64,000 bases of DNA, taken from Streptomyces sp. HSG2 (lineage in GTDB: Bacteria > Actinomycetota > Actinomycetes > Streptomycetales > Streptomycetaceae). Positions 28,228-36,964 of the stretch are shown one piece after another. The notes beneath the pieces were generated by a model. That model saw nothing but the letters and a program-made list of their open reading frames with translations. It did not search any database and was not told the origin of the DNA. The position numbers were made by a program, and so were the translations under genes. The DNA is taken from assembly GCF_016598575.1 (NCBI RefSeq), contig NZ_CP066801.1, positions 682,001 through 746,000 of the forward strand, given 5' to 3'. Position 1 is the stretch's first letter. Each line of letters begins with the position of its first letter.

Positions 28228-29625
28228 TCAGTCTCCCGCCGCCGCCTCCTCCACGGCCCGCTGGGCGACCCGAAACGCGCGGTGTGCGACCGGCACCCCG
28301 CAGTAGACCGCCGTCTGAAGGACGATCTCCCTGATCTCCTCGGGTGTGAACCCGCTCCGGAGCGCCGCGCGTGTGTGGGTGGCGAGGTCCTCCAGGTACC
28401 CCCCGGCGGCCAGGGCGGTCAGGGTCACACAGATGCGTGCGCGCCGGTCCAGGCCGGGCCGGTCCAACACCTCTCCCCACGGGTAACGGGTGAGGAGTTC
28501 CCGGAAGTCCGCGGAGAACCCGTCCTCGTCGGCCGGCTCCCGATTCGCGCGTGTGTCCCCGGGCGTCTCGCGGCCCTCCCGGAGACCCGCGTCCTGCGGA
28601 TCGGCCCGAGCCTGGGGGGGCACGGCGGGTCGCTCCGCTCCCACCGGCGGCCGAGCGCCGGGCGGAGTCGGGCTCTCGTCGGCCGAAGGCTCCGGCGGGG
28701 TGCCGGGTACCGGAGGCGCGGAACCCGCCGTGACGACCGGGGCCGACGCGGGAGCCGACTCCGGGGTCGGGGGCGTCTCGGACGGGGCGGGCTCGGCATG
28801 CGCGGGCGGACGCCCGCCGTGTCCCGGCGCGGCGGCGTGGCCGGCCTGCCAGGCACTGGAGAAGTGCCGCAGGAGCAGGTCGGTCACGGCCGCCGGCTGT
28901 TCGACGGGCACCAGATGGGAGGCTCCGGGAACGACGGCCAGGCGCGCGTCCGGGATGCCCGCCACCAGGGTGCGGGCCTCGGCCGGCCCGGTGACCTGAT
29001 CCTCGGACCCCACCAGGACGAGCGTCGGAACGCGCACGCGACCCAGCTCGGCCCGTACGTCGAAGGCCGCGAGCGCCTCGCAGGCGGCCACATAACACAC
29101 CGGGTCGGTTGTGCGCACCATCTGCACCGCCCACTCGGTGATGGCGGGCTGGGCCGCCGCGAAACCCCCGGTGAACCAACGGTCGGGAGCCGTCCGGGCG
29201 ATGGGGTCGAGGCCGTTGGTCCGCACGACCACACCGCGCTGTCGGAACTCGTCGGGTGTGCCGAACCGAGGAGAGGCGGCGATCAGGGCCAGAGAGGCGA
29301 GCCGCTCGGGGTGGCGGAGGGCCAACTCCACACCGATGGCACCACCGAGGGCGCACCCGGCGTAGCCGAAACGACGGACGCCCAACTCGTCGAGAGTGGC
29401 GAGCAGCCGGTTGGTGAGATCCCCGACGGTGTCGGCGGGCCGACCCGGAGCTCCGCCGTGGCCCGGCAGGTCGAAGCGGACGACCCGCCACTGCCGCGCC
29501 AGCTCGGGCACCTGACGGTCCCACATGTGCCAGGTGGTACCCAGCGAGGGACCGAGGATCAGGACCGGGGCCTCCTCCGGTCCGTCACAGCGGTATTGCA
29601 GGGGACTCGGTGATGTCTCACTCAC
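28228..29625 (-). CDS. Alpha/beta-hydrolase (3-oxoadipate enol-lactonase-like) fused to carboxymuconolactone decarboxylase-like domain
   Basis: A 465-residue PcaL-type fusion. Residues about 1-260 are an alpha/beta hydrolase (VRFDLPGHGGAPG, LVGSEDQVTGPAEA, VPGASHLVPVEQP with the His). A Pro/Ala/Glu-rich linker of roughly 110 residues follows, then a decarboxylase domain (RYPWGEVLDRPGLDRRARIC and IREIVLQTAVYCGVP). Known PcaL proteins act on beta-ketoadipate pathway intermediates. Two oddities: the nucleophile elbow reads AGCALGG, with Ala92 where the catalytic Ser should be, and the segment that usually opens the decarboxylase domain (RREVLGDAHVDR-like) is missing. No other pca genes are nearby. 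It may therefore not be a working lactonase. Confidence 0.85.
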   Translation of the reverse strand: MSETSPSPLQYRCDGPEEAPVLILGPSLGTTWHMWDRQVPELARQWRVVRFDLPGHGGAPGRPADTVGDLTNRLLATLDELGVRRFGYAGCALGGAIGVELALRHPERLASLALIAASPRFGTPDEFRQRGVVVRTNGLDPIARTAPDRWFTGGFAAAQPAITEWAVQMVRTTDPVCYVAACEALAAFDVRAELGRVRVPTLVLVGSEDQVTGPAEARTLVAGIPDARLAVVPGASHLVPVEQPAAVTDLLLRHFSSAWQAGHAAAPGHGGRPPAHAEPAPSETPPTPESAPASAPVVTAGSAPPVPGTPPEPSADESPTPPGARPPVGAERPAVPPQARADPQDAGLREGRETPGDTRANREPADEDGFSADFRELLTRYPWGEVLDRPGLDRRARICVTLTALAAGGYLEDLATHTRAALRSGFTPEEIREIVLQTAVYCGVPVAHRAFRVAQRAVEEAAAGD

Positions 29626-29895
29626 CCGTCAGGCCTCTCATCTCTCACCGGTTCTCAGACGCTCGCCCCCAACCTAGCGCCCGGTGAGCGACCTTCGCCC
29701 GCCGAGCGGACCGCGTCGCCGGTGCCGCCGTGACGGTCCGCCACTGGCGCCCGTCATCGCCGGTCGCCGTGAGGTCGGGTCGACCCACCGGAGGCGTCCG
29801 CCCGCCGCCAGGAGCCGTGGGACGGTCCCGTCCGACGGACGCCGGTCCTGACCCACCGGCCCCGACCGCGCCCGGCGAGCGGACGCGACGGCACC

Positions 29896-30120
29896 TCAGG
29901 CCCTCGTCGCCTCGTCGAGTTTGCCGGCCTTGGCGTCATCGACGAGGTTCGTGAACTGGTCCGCGCTCATCTGCACCCGCTGCCCGAAGTCGTCCGTGAG
30001 GACAATCCGCCGGTCGGAGGGTGCCGCGGGGTCGACGAACAACTCGGGACAACCGCAGTTGCAGTTGCCACAGAAGGTCGCCACGGGTTCCAGGTCGTTC
30101 GGTGTTGACGTGTCGGTCAT
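29896..30120 (-). CDS. Small Cys-rich hypothetical protein (CxxCxCxC)
   Basis: A 74-residue protein with a compact cysteine cluster near the N-terminus: Cys17, Cys20, Cys22 and Cys24 in FCGNCNCGCPELFVD. This is followed by a basic/acidic strand region (RRIVLTDDFGQRVQMS) and a helix (ADQFTNLVDDAKAGKLDEAT). I recall similar short proteins in other Streptomyces as hypothetical. Metal binding is likely; a role as a peptide-maturation substrate or small regulator is possible but no modification enzyme is encoded next to it. The ATG 30120 is preceded by GGGAGAG; longer in-frame starts look non-coding. Confidence 0.7.
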   Translation of the reverse strand: MTDTSTPNDLEPVATFCGNCNCGCPELFVDPAAPSDRRIVLTDDFGQRVQMSADQFTNLVDDAKAGKLDEATRA

Positions 30121-30401
30121 CTCTCCCTGCCCTTCGTGGTCGTGGGCGGCCGACGCGGCCACCCCGAGAACGGGCCCCGCCACGGGGGTTGCCGGGGTGA
30201 TACCCCGTTCGGCGCCGCTCAGCCACCGAGAGGGGGCCGTTCGGAAGAAGCGCGCCACTACCCCTCCCTGGGGGGCCCGGATCGAAACGCGAACGCGTGA
30301 AGGGCGCGAGCGGCGACCACGAACCTCCGTTCTCCACCTCACGGCCGGCACGCGCGACGGAGAGGGGCCACCTCGCCAAACGCCACGCCATCGCCGATCC
30401 G

Positions 30402-30430
30402 GTCACGATCGGAAGTGCCCGCTGTAGGGT
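30402..30430 (+). promoter_or_regulatory. Candidate promoter of the T7SS-like cassette
   Basis: GTCACG (30402-30407) and TAGGGT (30425-30430) with a 17-bp spacer, about 190 bp before the first start codon. The 496-bp gap 30121-30616 shows nothing else convincing. Confidence 0.35.
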
Positions 30431-30616
30431 GTCAACCGCCATCCTCCATCCAGGCAGGGGCACTTGGCCCGTATCCCGCTCGGCACACGTCGCCTCCGGC
30501 GCATCCGCCCGCGACCTCGGCGGCGCCGACTCCTCGCGGGGCCCTCCCCCGGCCGGAGAGCGACCAGGGGCGACGTGGTGGAAGGCCCCTCCTCGATCGA
30601 CCCAGAGAGGCACAAG

Positions 30617-30919
30617 TTGAGTGATCTGCACCTCGATGAAACGGTGTTCCACGACCTGAGGGGAACGTTCTCCAGGATCAGCGACCGAATGGAGGACGTA
30701 CGCCGAAGCCTGAGGGGAACAGAGGCTTCGGTCGCCGGCGAGGTCCGACTCATCGAAGAGGTGCAGGAGTTCTCCGATGAATGGAGCCACGGGGTCAGGC
30801 AGTTGGGCAAGCACACCCAGGAGGCCGTAAAAATGATCAACATGATCGAGAAGGCGTTCGACGGACTCGACTTCGAACTCGCCCAGACCCTCCGATCGCG
30901 GAAGACGGAGAATCGGTAG
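30617..30919 (+). CDS. Small helical protein, ESX/WXG100-like partner
   Basis: A 100-residue, largely helical, charged protein (FHDLRGTFSRISDRMEDVRR, then SVAGEVRLIEEVQEFSDEWS). Its size, helix-turn-helix hairpin pattern with a central Trp-Ser-His-Gly turn, and position one base before a WXG-type secreted protein suggest an EsxA-like chaperone or partner for type VII secretion. TTG 30617 was chosen because AGAGG lies six bases upstream; a longer frame from 30464 would begin with an Arg/Pro-rich non-protein-like stretch. Function is inferred from context only. Confidence 0.65.
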   Translation: MSDLHLDETVFHDLRGTFSRISDRMEDVRRSLRGTEASVAGEVRLIEEVQEFSDEWSHGVRQLGKHTQEAVKMINMIEKAFDGLDFELAQTLRSRKTENR

Positions 30920-30920
30920 C

Positions 30921-32147
30921 ATGCCCGGTCGATCTTCTCTCGAGCACATCGGCTGGGATCCCACCCCCGGAGATGTGGAAGGCACCAGGGAACTCTCCAG
31001 GAAGCTCGACCTCCTCGCCGCCGAACTCGAAAGAGCCATCGCCGAGTTGGAGCGAGTCGAGTGCGGCAACTGGAAGGGGGAGAACGCGACCGCGTTCACG
31101 GGCCACGTCGCGAACGACTTGATCCCCCTCGTACGAAAGAGCCATGAGTCCTTCCAGAAGGCCGCGCTCGCGCTGCGCCGATGGTCCTTCCAACTCCAGG
31201 GCTTCCAGGACGAAGCCGACCGACTCAACCAAGCGGCCCGACAAGCGTTCGAACTAAGACGCGAGGCGAAATCCGAGACCGGCAGCTCCGGCGGCGTCGA
31301 GATCGACCCGGACGCCCCCACCGTACGATCGGTCACCGGAGACGTCCGCGACCTGGAGAACCGATACCACAGCGCGGCCCGCCACATCGGCAGGGAACTG
31401 AACCAAGCCGCCGACCTCGCCCCGAACGAGCCCGGGTTCTGGGAATCACTCGGCGAAGGCATCGCGAACACCTGGGAATCGGCCGGCGACTGGCTGCGAG
31501 AACACGCCGACCAGTTCAAAGAGATCGGCGACGTCCTCGGCAACATCACCGCCGGACTGGCCTTTCTCACCATCGTCACCCTCCCCTTCCCCCCATTGGC
31601 AGCCGTCTTCGCCACCGCGACCCTCATCGGGGCAGGCCTCACCCTCGGAGCACACGGCCTGGCGAAGGCGAACGGAGCGGACGTCAGCTGGACCACCCTC
31701 GGACTCGACGCCCTGGGCCTGCTACCAGGCATCGGACTATTCGGCAAGGGTGCCAAGGTCGTCGGCTTGGCCAGAGCGGAAACCGCAGCGAGCAGACTGG
31801 GCAAGGGATTCACGACAAGCAGGATCAGCGACGGAGCTCGAATTACAGTGTCTCTCGGAGACGAGTCCACCAGAATTATCGGCGGATTCGGAAAACCTGG
31901 CCTGGTGAAAATTGGAGGCCGATCCGAAGAGGTATTCCGAGTAGCGAATCCAAGCAGCCCCTTGATGTCCCGCATGGGAGGAATCGCCGTCTCGGGCTAC
32001 TACTCGGGCCAGTTCATCGGAACCAAAGGGGCGAACATCGTCCCGGGCATACAGATCGACCCCTTCAGTATTGGCGGGCGCACCCTAGACGGAGGCATGA
32101 AAATCGCACCCAAGATCGTCCAGCACATTGTAGACAGGCGAGCATGA
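30921..32147 (+). CDS. WXG-type T7SS-secreted protein, putative polymorphic toxin
   Basis: A 408-residue protein. Residues about 7-125 match the actinobacterial T7SS-signal domain: opening HIGWDPTPGDVEGTREL, two long helices and the turn NWKG (Trp51-Lys-Gly53). A linker with a second helical pair is followed by a strongly hydrophobic stretch (about 205-250: LAFLTIVTLPFPPLAAVFAT, TLIGAGLTLG). The C-terminal 120 residues (GARITVSLGDESTRIIGGFG, then GYYSGQFIGTKGANIVPGI) match no toxin family I know. The architecture of secretion domain, hydrophobic region and variable tail is that of polymorphic toxins. The 3' part is visibly poorer in GC than the flanks. Confidence 0.7.
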   Translation: MPGRSSLEHIGWDPTPGDVEGTRELSRKLDLLAAELERAIAELERVECGNWKGENATAFTGHVANDLIPLVRKSHESFQKAALALRRWSFQLQGFQDEADRLNQAARQAFELRREAKSETGSSGGVEIDPDAPTVRSVTGDVRDLENRYHSAARHIGRELNQAADLAPNEPGFWESLGEGIANTWESAGDWLREHADQFKEIGDVLGNITAGLAFLTIVTLPFPPLAAVFATATLIGAGLTLGAHGLAKANGADVSWTTLGLDALGLLPGIGLFGKGAKVVGLARAETAASRLGKGFTTSRISDGARITVSLGDESTRIIGGFGKPGLVKIGGRSEEVFRVANPSSPLMSRMGGIAVSGYYSGQFIGTKGANIVPGIQIDPFSIGGRTLDGGMKIAPKIVQHIVDRRA

Positions 32148-32212
32148 GGAAGAACTCAGGCCCACCTTCGCATTGAGCAGACCCGATCTACAGCGAAAAG
32201 GATTCGAACGAA

Positions 32213-33124
32213 ATGGGCATCTGGCTCCCCGAAGCGGACGAGACACTCATCGCTCGGGCCCACGTAGTCTTCGCCACTGGAATCGCCACCCCGGTTAAGA
32301 ATATGCGCTGGTTCCGTGATATAGACCGCAAAGACATTCAGGAAGAACTGGATTGGCCTGAAGGGCCAACGTTCACCGCCCGCTCCAAAGGCGGAATCAT
32401 CGCCCGCAACACCGCGAGATTCTTCGCCATCACCACAGGCCTACTACTCGCAGGATGGGTCAGTTCCCACGCCAATGATGCGATGCCCAACTTCTCCAGC
32501 AGAGGCTCGAAGGTACCCAAAGACCCCGCCGACGAGGTCGACGACTTCCCTGTCATGTGGGCCGCACCCAACACCCTCGCGCGTACCCTACCTTGGCAAA
32601 TGGATCCCGGCCGCTGCAAAGAGAAAAAATACCGCACACACGCCGTCATCACCGACCGCCGCCTACTGATCGTCGGCTTCCCACACGTCAAAGGCCAGGA
32701 CAAGCTGATCGACGACGAGGTTCTCTGGCAGACACCCCGATCCGCCATCGAGAAAGTCGAACTGCGCGACTTCAGAGCCGGAGGCGATGCGAAAATCCTA
32801 TTCACGGACGGCTCATGGTGCAGGGTCAGCAGCCGCGTACGCGAGCGGCTGACCCGCTACCTGATCGAACCCCTCGATTTCATCCCACTGACCGCTCTCA
32901 CACCAGAGCAAAGACGCACCGCCGAAGACTTCGCCAAATCCCAGGGCCCCGACGCCCAAGCACCACTGGTCAAACTCAATCCCTGTGGCTGCTACCGCAT
33001 CGAAGCCATCGCACCGAGCAGAATCAATGGGTCCTTCGGCCACGGAGGTCTCAACACCCTCATGGACGCCTCCGGGAGAGAGCTCCCGTCCCGGGAGTAC
33101 CACCCCGACGACTTCCTGACCTGA
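32213..33124 (+). CDS. Membrane-associated protein with PH-like domain, possible immunity or accessory factor
   Basis: A 303-residue protein of unknown function, 65 bp after the secreted-protein gene. A helix at about 60-82 (ARFFAITTGLLLAGWVSSHA) may be membrane-inserted. The middle part (THAVITDRRLLIVGF, then SAIEKVELRDFRAGGDAKIL) has the beta-strand pattern of bacterial PH-like domains, with the frequent TDRRLL signature. The C-terminus has an unusual NPCGCYRIE. As the first gene after a putative toxin it is the natural candidate for an immunity protein, though it is larger than most. AAAAGGA precedes ATG 32213. Codon use includes ATA and AAA, rare in the neighbouring genes. Confidence 0.65.
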   Translation: MGIWLPEADETLIARAHVVFATGIATPVKNMRWFRDIDRKDIQEELDWPEGPTFTARSKGGIIARNTARFFAITTGLLLAGWVSSHANDAMPNFSSRGSKVPKDPADEVDDFPVMWAAPNTLARTLPWQMDPGRCKEKKYRTHAVITDRRLLIVGFPHVKGQDKLIDDEVLWQTPRSAIEKVELRDFRAGGDAKILFTDGSWCRVSSRVRERLTRYLIEPLDFIPLTALTPEQRRTAEDFAKSQGPDAQAPLVKLNPCGCYRIEAIAPSRINGSFGHGGLNTLMDASGRELPSREYHPDDFLT

Positions 33125-33156
33125 CCCACCACCGACCGGATCGGCTTTCGCCTCCC

Positions 33157-33903
33157 ATGAGCCCTGCCACCAACCCGACGATCAGCCTCCACGCCAACCC
33201 CGGCGACGGAAGCGTCCCCCCTCTCTGGTTCCTCACCCCGGAGGGCTTCCACTCACTCCCCTTGGGAGCGTCGCCCGAAGAGCGCGGCGAACGCTCCCGG
33301 GCCTTCGTTCGGGATCTCTACTCACGAGGCAGTGAGGAAATCTGGGCCCCGGCCGCTCTTCACTACGCGAACTTGGCCGGTCTCCTCCAGGACACGGGGG
33401 TCTCCTACGCGGCCGTGGGCCTGTTCTCCACCGCCGCCGACGACGGCGCATCATCGCCCGGGCCAGGGACCACCCGAGGCGAGACCTCCAAGGGAGTCGC
33501 TCAGTGTGCCCTCACCGTCGCCGTGGTGGCCACGGAGCAGTCGACCGCGGTGGACGGCGATGCCGTCGCCCAGGGGATTCTCGCGACGCTGTCCAGCGAC
33601 CCCCTGAATGACGCGATCTGGCTCGACCTCCCTTGCGGCCCGGCGGTTTCCTGTATCAGCATGCGCGAGCACACGGTCGGCGCGGAGGTCTCCGCGAGCG
33701 GCGAACCGACGAAGCTCGTCACCGGTCAAGTGCAGGTCCACATCCCGTTCCCCGCCGACCCCTTCGTCGCTGTCTTCACTCTGGACACGGCCTCCCTGGA
33801 CCACTGGCCGGAGTTCTACCGCGCGCTGTCGAGCATCCTTCGGACAGTGGCGTTCACCGACCCCGAATCGGCCAGGGACGGTGAGGAAGAGCGTCCTCGG
33901 TGA
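33157..33903 (+). CDS. Hypothetical protein of the T7SS-like cassette
   Basis: A 248-residue soluble protein with no recognised domain. It starts SPATNPTISLHANPGDGSVP and has mixed alpha/beta composition (PLWFLTPEGFHSLPLG, VAQCALTVAVVATEQST, GQVQVHIPFPADPFVAVFTL). I recall similar proteins beside other Streptomyces T7SS-secreted proteins, but no function. It lies 32 bp after the PH-like gene and before a terminator-like hairpin, so it closes the cassette. GC content has returned to the genome level here. It could be a second immunity or secretion accessory protein. Confidence 0.65.
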   Translation: MSPATNPTISLHANPGDGSVPPLWFLTPEGFHSLPLGASPEERGERSRAFVRDLYSRGSEEIWAPAALHYANLAGLLQDTGVSYAAVGLFSTAADDGASSPGPGTTRGETSKGVAQCALTVAVVATEQSTAVDGDAVAQGILATLSSDPLNDAIWLDLPCGPAVSCISMREHTVGAEVSASGEPTKLVTGQVQVHIPFPADPFVAVFTLDTASLDHWPEFYRALSSILRTVAFTDPESARDGEEERPR

Positions 33904-33971
33904 CCTTCCGGTCGATGGTGTGGCGGACTTGCGCGGAGCGCGTGGTGTTCAGCGCTTCGAGGTGTTCGGGA

Positions 33972-34007
33972 GTTCGGGGGTCTCGGGTCCGGCTCCGTCC
34001 CCCGAAC
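33972..34007 (+). terminator. Terminator-like hairpin after the T7SS-like cassette
   Basis: Perfect 9-bp stem GTTCGGGGG / CCCCCGAAC with an 18-nt loop, 68 bp after the last stop of the cassette and before the convergent minus-strand genes. Confidence 0.6.
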
Positions 34008-34080
34008 GATGATCTTGGCACCCGAGAAGCCACCGGCCGGGGCTGCCGACGCGCTCGGCAGCTCACCGGCGCCCACGCCT

Positions 34081-34110
34081 CCGGTCGGCGCCGCTCCGGT
34101 CGGCGCCGCT
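34081..34110. repeat. 15-bp tandem duplication
   Basis: CCGGTCGGCGCCGCT occurs twice in direct tandem in the non-coding gap between convergent genes. No function assigned. Confidence 0.7.
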
Positions 34111-34129
34111 CCGGGCGTCCCGGGCCGGG

Positions 34130-34699
34130 TCAGGGCGTCGTGCGGGAGACCACGTACACCATGGGTCGGCCCGCGACGGCCAAGTCCACGACCACGTCGC
34201 GACTCGGGGCGGGGTCCTCTCGCGTGTCGGAGAGACCCCACCAGGAGCCGGTCTCCTCGAAGTCCCAGCCGGTGACGCGCTGGGCACGGTCGCTGACCGG
34301 GACATCGTCGGGTCTCAGGTCGCGGCGTTCCGCGCCGATGCTCGCCAGGAAGGCGTCGAGGCCGATCTCGCTCGTCTCGAAGCGCACGTAGAGACGGCTG
34401 GTCTTCCAGTTGTTGGTCTCGTAGTAGGAGACCCTCTCCGCCGGGTGGGGCAACGGCACCTGGTAGAGACGCCGTTGCAGTTTGGACGGCCAGCCTTCGG
34501 TCATCCCGGTGGCGGAGTACTTCCGTGCCTTGTCCCGGCCGCTGTCTCGGCTCTGCGCTGCGGAGATCACGAGATAGCCGGCAGGGATGCCGATCAACAG
34601 GACGATCGTGAGGAGGGTCAGGGCCCTCCGGCGGATGACGTGGCGCCGGTCCTCCACCGGTCGGGGATGATCGGCAGGCGGGGAAGCAGACGGGTTCAC
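34130..34699 (-). CDS. Single-pass membrane protein, unknown function
   Basis: A 189-residue protein with a short cytoplasmic N-terminus, one transmembrane helix (ALTLLTIVLLIGIPAGYLVI, about 26-46) and an extracytoplasmic domain (KLQRRLYQVPLPHPAERVSY, SRLYVRFETSEIGLDAFLAS, TGWDFEETGSWWGLSD). No family recognised. The GTG start at 34699 overlaps the stop of the ROK kinase gene as GTGA, so it is translationally coupled to it; whether it functions with the kinase is unknown. Confidence 0.75.
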   Translation of the reverse strand: MNPSASPPADHPRPVEDRRHVIRRRALTLLTIVLLIGIPAGYLVISAAQSRDSGRDKARKYSATGMTEGWPSKLQRRLYQVPLPHPAERVSYYETNNWKTSRLYVRFETSEIGLDAFLASIGAERRDLRPDDVPVSDRAQRVTGWDFEETGSWWGLSDTREDPAPSRDVVVDLAVAGRPMVYVVSRTTP

Positions 34700-35844
34700 A
34701 AGGCCTCCCGGGCCGAACGGCGCGCCTCTGCGTAGCGTTCGTACCGCTCGTAGCGTTCCACCCGGCGCCGCTTGGCTCTGCGGAAGCGGCGGGCCACGAG
34801 TCGGGCGAGGTCGGCGGCGCCGACCATGCCCGCGTCGGGGCCCAACTGTGCCCGCACGACCCTCGCCTCGGGGCGGTAGCCGCGTCCGGTGAGGTTCCGC
34901 TTGAAGGCGTCTCGGGCGGGGACGATCAGCAGGTCGCCCGCCGCGCTGACCCCGCCTCCGATCACGAAACAGGACGGGTCGAGGGCCGCCGCCAGGTTGG
35001 CGATCCCGACGCCGAGCCACTGGCCGATGTCCTGGAGGAGTTCCACGCACATGGCGTCCCCCTCACGGGCCAGCTCGGTGATCATCGGACCGGTGATGTC
35101 GGAGACGTGTCCGTCGACGTGCTCGACGACACCGTAGGCGACCGGTGACTCCGCTGCGGCCAGCTCTCGCGCCTCCCGGACCAGGGCGTTCCCGGAGCTG
35201 TACTGCTCCCAACAGCCCCGGTTCCCACAGGGGCAACGGTGCCCTCCGGGCACCACCTGCATGTGACCGAACTCCCCGGCGACGCCGTACTTGCCACGCT
35301 TGACCTGGCCGTCCTGGAGGATGGCGCCTCCGATGCCCGTTCCCAGGGTGATCATGACGAGGTGTTCCTCGCCGCGCCCCGCGCCGAAGCGCCACTCGGC
35401 CCAGGCGGCGGCATTGGCGTCGTTGTCGACCAGGACGGGTACGGACAGGCGTCCGGAGACACGGTCCCGGAGGGGCTCGTTGCGCCAGGAGAGGTGGGGC
35501 GCGAACAGCACCCGACTGCGGTCGGCGTCCACCCAACCGGCCGCCCCGATGCCCACGGCGTGCACGTCGTGCCGATCGGAGAGGTCCAGCACCAGCTCGA
35601 CGATGATGTCCTCGACCACCTTGGCGCTCTTGGACTTGTCCGGGGTTTCCGTGCGGACTCGTTCCAGGATGTTCCCGTCGGCGTCGACGACGCCGGCCAT
35701 GACCTTGGTGCCGCCGATGTCGATGCCGACCGTCGGGACGCGGGGCGCGGTCAGGTGGGACCGGCGCTCTCGGGTCCCCACGGTTCTCAGGACCGTGGCC
35801 CGACGCGAGCCGATGGGGGCGGTGAGGTCGCGGTAGGTGCTCAT
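34696..35844 (-). CDS. ROK-family sugar kinase (glucokinase-like)
   Basis: A 382-residue ROK protein without a DNA-binding domain, hence a kinase rather than a repressor. ATP-binding motif GIDIGGTKVMAGVVD (about 40-55), catalytic LVDNDANAAAWAEW, the ROK zinc motif CPCGNRGCWEQYSSG and FVIGGGVSAAGD. An Arg-rich C-terminal tail (RRFRRAKRRRVERYERYERY) is unusual. It lies downstream of a sugar ABC importer (253-bp gap), so it probably phosphorylates the imported sugar. A candidate promoter TTGCCG-17-GATTAC lies in the gap (35970-35942, this strand). ATG 35844 (MSTYRDL) chosen over an upstream frame of low complexity. Confidence 0.9.
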   Translation of the reverse strand: MSTYRDLTAPIGSRRATVLRTVGTRERRSHLTAPRVPTVGIDIGGTKVMAGVVDADGNILERVRTETPDKSKSAKVVEDIIVELVLDLSDRHDVHAVGIGAAGWVDADRSRVLFAPHLSWRNEPLRDRVSGRLSVPVLVDNDANAAAWAEWRFGAGRGEEHLVMITLGTGIGGAILQDGQVKRGKYGVAGEFGHMQVVPGGHRCPCGNRGCWEQYSSGNALVREARELAAAESPVAYGVVEHVDGHVSDITGPMITELAREGDAMCVELLQDIGQWLGVGIANLAAALDPSCFVIGGGVSAAGDLLIVPARDAFKRNLTGRGYRPEARVVRAQLGPDAGMVGAADLARLVARRFRRAKRRRVERYERYERYAEARRSAREAL

Positions 35845-36097
35845 CGGGTGCGATTGTGCCGCACCGGGCCGGCGGTTGCCGAAACAGGTGGGGCCGTGCG
35901 CCCGCCCCGCGAGGGAACCGGGGCGCCGGCGCCCTTCGGAGGTAATCCGGCACGAGGGTGTCCACGGCAAAGAGCCGGCGACGCGCCCACCCGAGTAGGG
36001 ACCCCCGGGACCGGCTCGCCGCCGGCCCCAACACGGGGAGACCCCGCGGGTGCCGAAACGGGCCGGCCCCCAGCCTCGCCCACCGGGCCAGGATGGT

Positions 36098-36964
36098 TCA
36101 GCGGGGCGGCGACACGGCGGCTCGGCCCTCGTGTCGGCGGAGTTCGTGGCGCAGGTCGTCCAGGTCGCTTCCGCCGGCCATCTCGCGAGTCAACTCCTCC
36201 AACGTGATGGCGTCCGCGGCGTGGCTACCCACCGTCGTGCCGCGCCTGAGCAGCACGAAGCGGTCTCCGACCAGATGGGCGTGGTGCGGGTTGTGCGTGA
36301 TCAACACCACGCCCAGGCCCTCGTCCCGAGCCGCCGCCACGTACTTCAGCACCATCCCGGACTGTTTCACGCCGAGGGCCGCGGTGGGCTCGTCCAGGAT
36401 CAACACCTTGGCACCGAAATACACCGCACGGGCGATGGCCACGCACTGACGCTCGCCCCCGGAGAGCGTGCCGATGGGTTGATCCACATCGCGCAGGTCG
36501 ATGCCCAGGCGCAGGAGCTGGGCACGCGTGGTGCGCCGCATGAAGTCGACGTCCAGGCGCCGGAACGGGCCGACCCCCTTGCGGGGTTCGGAGCCCAGGA
36601 AGAAGTTCCGCCAGACAGGCATCAGGGGGACGACGGCGAGATCCTGGTAGACGGTGGCGATGCCGAGGTCCAAGGCCTCCCTGGGGGAGGCCGGCCGGGA
36701 CTCGACGCCCTCGATCGTCAGCGTGCCCGAGTCGTGCTGATGAAACCCGGCGATGATCTTGATGAGGGTGGACTTGCCCGCGCCGTTGTCGCCGAGGACG
36801 CAGGTGATCTCGCCGGCGCGTACCTCCAGCGAGACGTCCTCCAGGGCGCGGACACCCCCGAAGCGCTTGCCCACGCCGCACAACGACACCAGTGCGGGTT
36901 CCGTCTCGGCGTTGGAGTCCTCGACGTCCGACATCGTCCGGTCGGTGATCGGGCCATCGGTCAT
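36098..36964 (-). CDS. Sugar ABC importer ATP-binding protein
   Basis: A 288-residue ATPase: Walker [10 protein letters not shown], signature TLSGGERQ, Walker [13 protein letters not shown]-switch LITHNPHHA. It has only one nucleotide-binding domain, whereas ribose-type (RbsA) ATPases often have two; single-domain FrcA-like ATPases also exist for this importer class. ATG 36964 overlaps the permease stop as ATGA, so the three importer genes are translated as a coupled unit. Confidence 0.93.
   Translation of the reverse strand: MTDGPITDRTMSDVEDSNAETEPALVSLCGVGKRFGGVRALEDVSLEVRAGEITCVLGDNGAGKSTLIKIIAGFHQHDSGTLTIEGVESRPASPREALDLGIATVYQDLAVVPLMPVWRNFFLGSEPRKGVGPFRRLDVDFMRRTTRAQLLRLGIDLRDVDQPIGTLSGGERQCVAIARAVYFGAKVLILDEPTAALGVKQSGMVLKYVAAARDEGLGVVLITHNPHHAHLVGDRFVLLRRGTTVGSHAADAITLEELTREMAGGSDLDDLRHELRRHEGRAAVSPPR

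Noticed and set aside
35921-35934. 14-bp palindrome GGGCGCCGGCGCCC upstream of the ROK kinase
   Set aside because: Made only of G and C in a region of the same composition; such palindromes are expected by chance here and nothing else supports a site.
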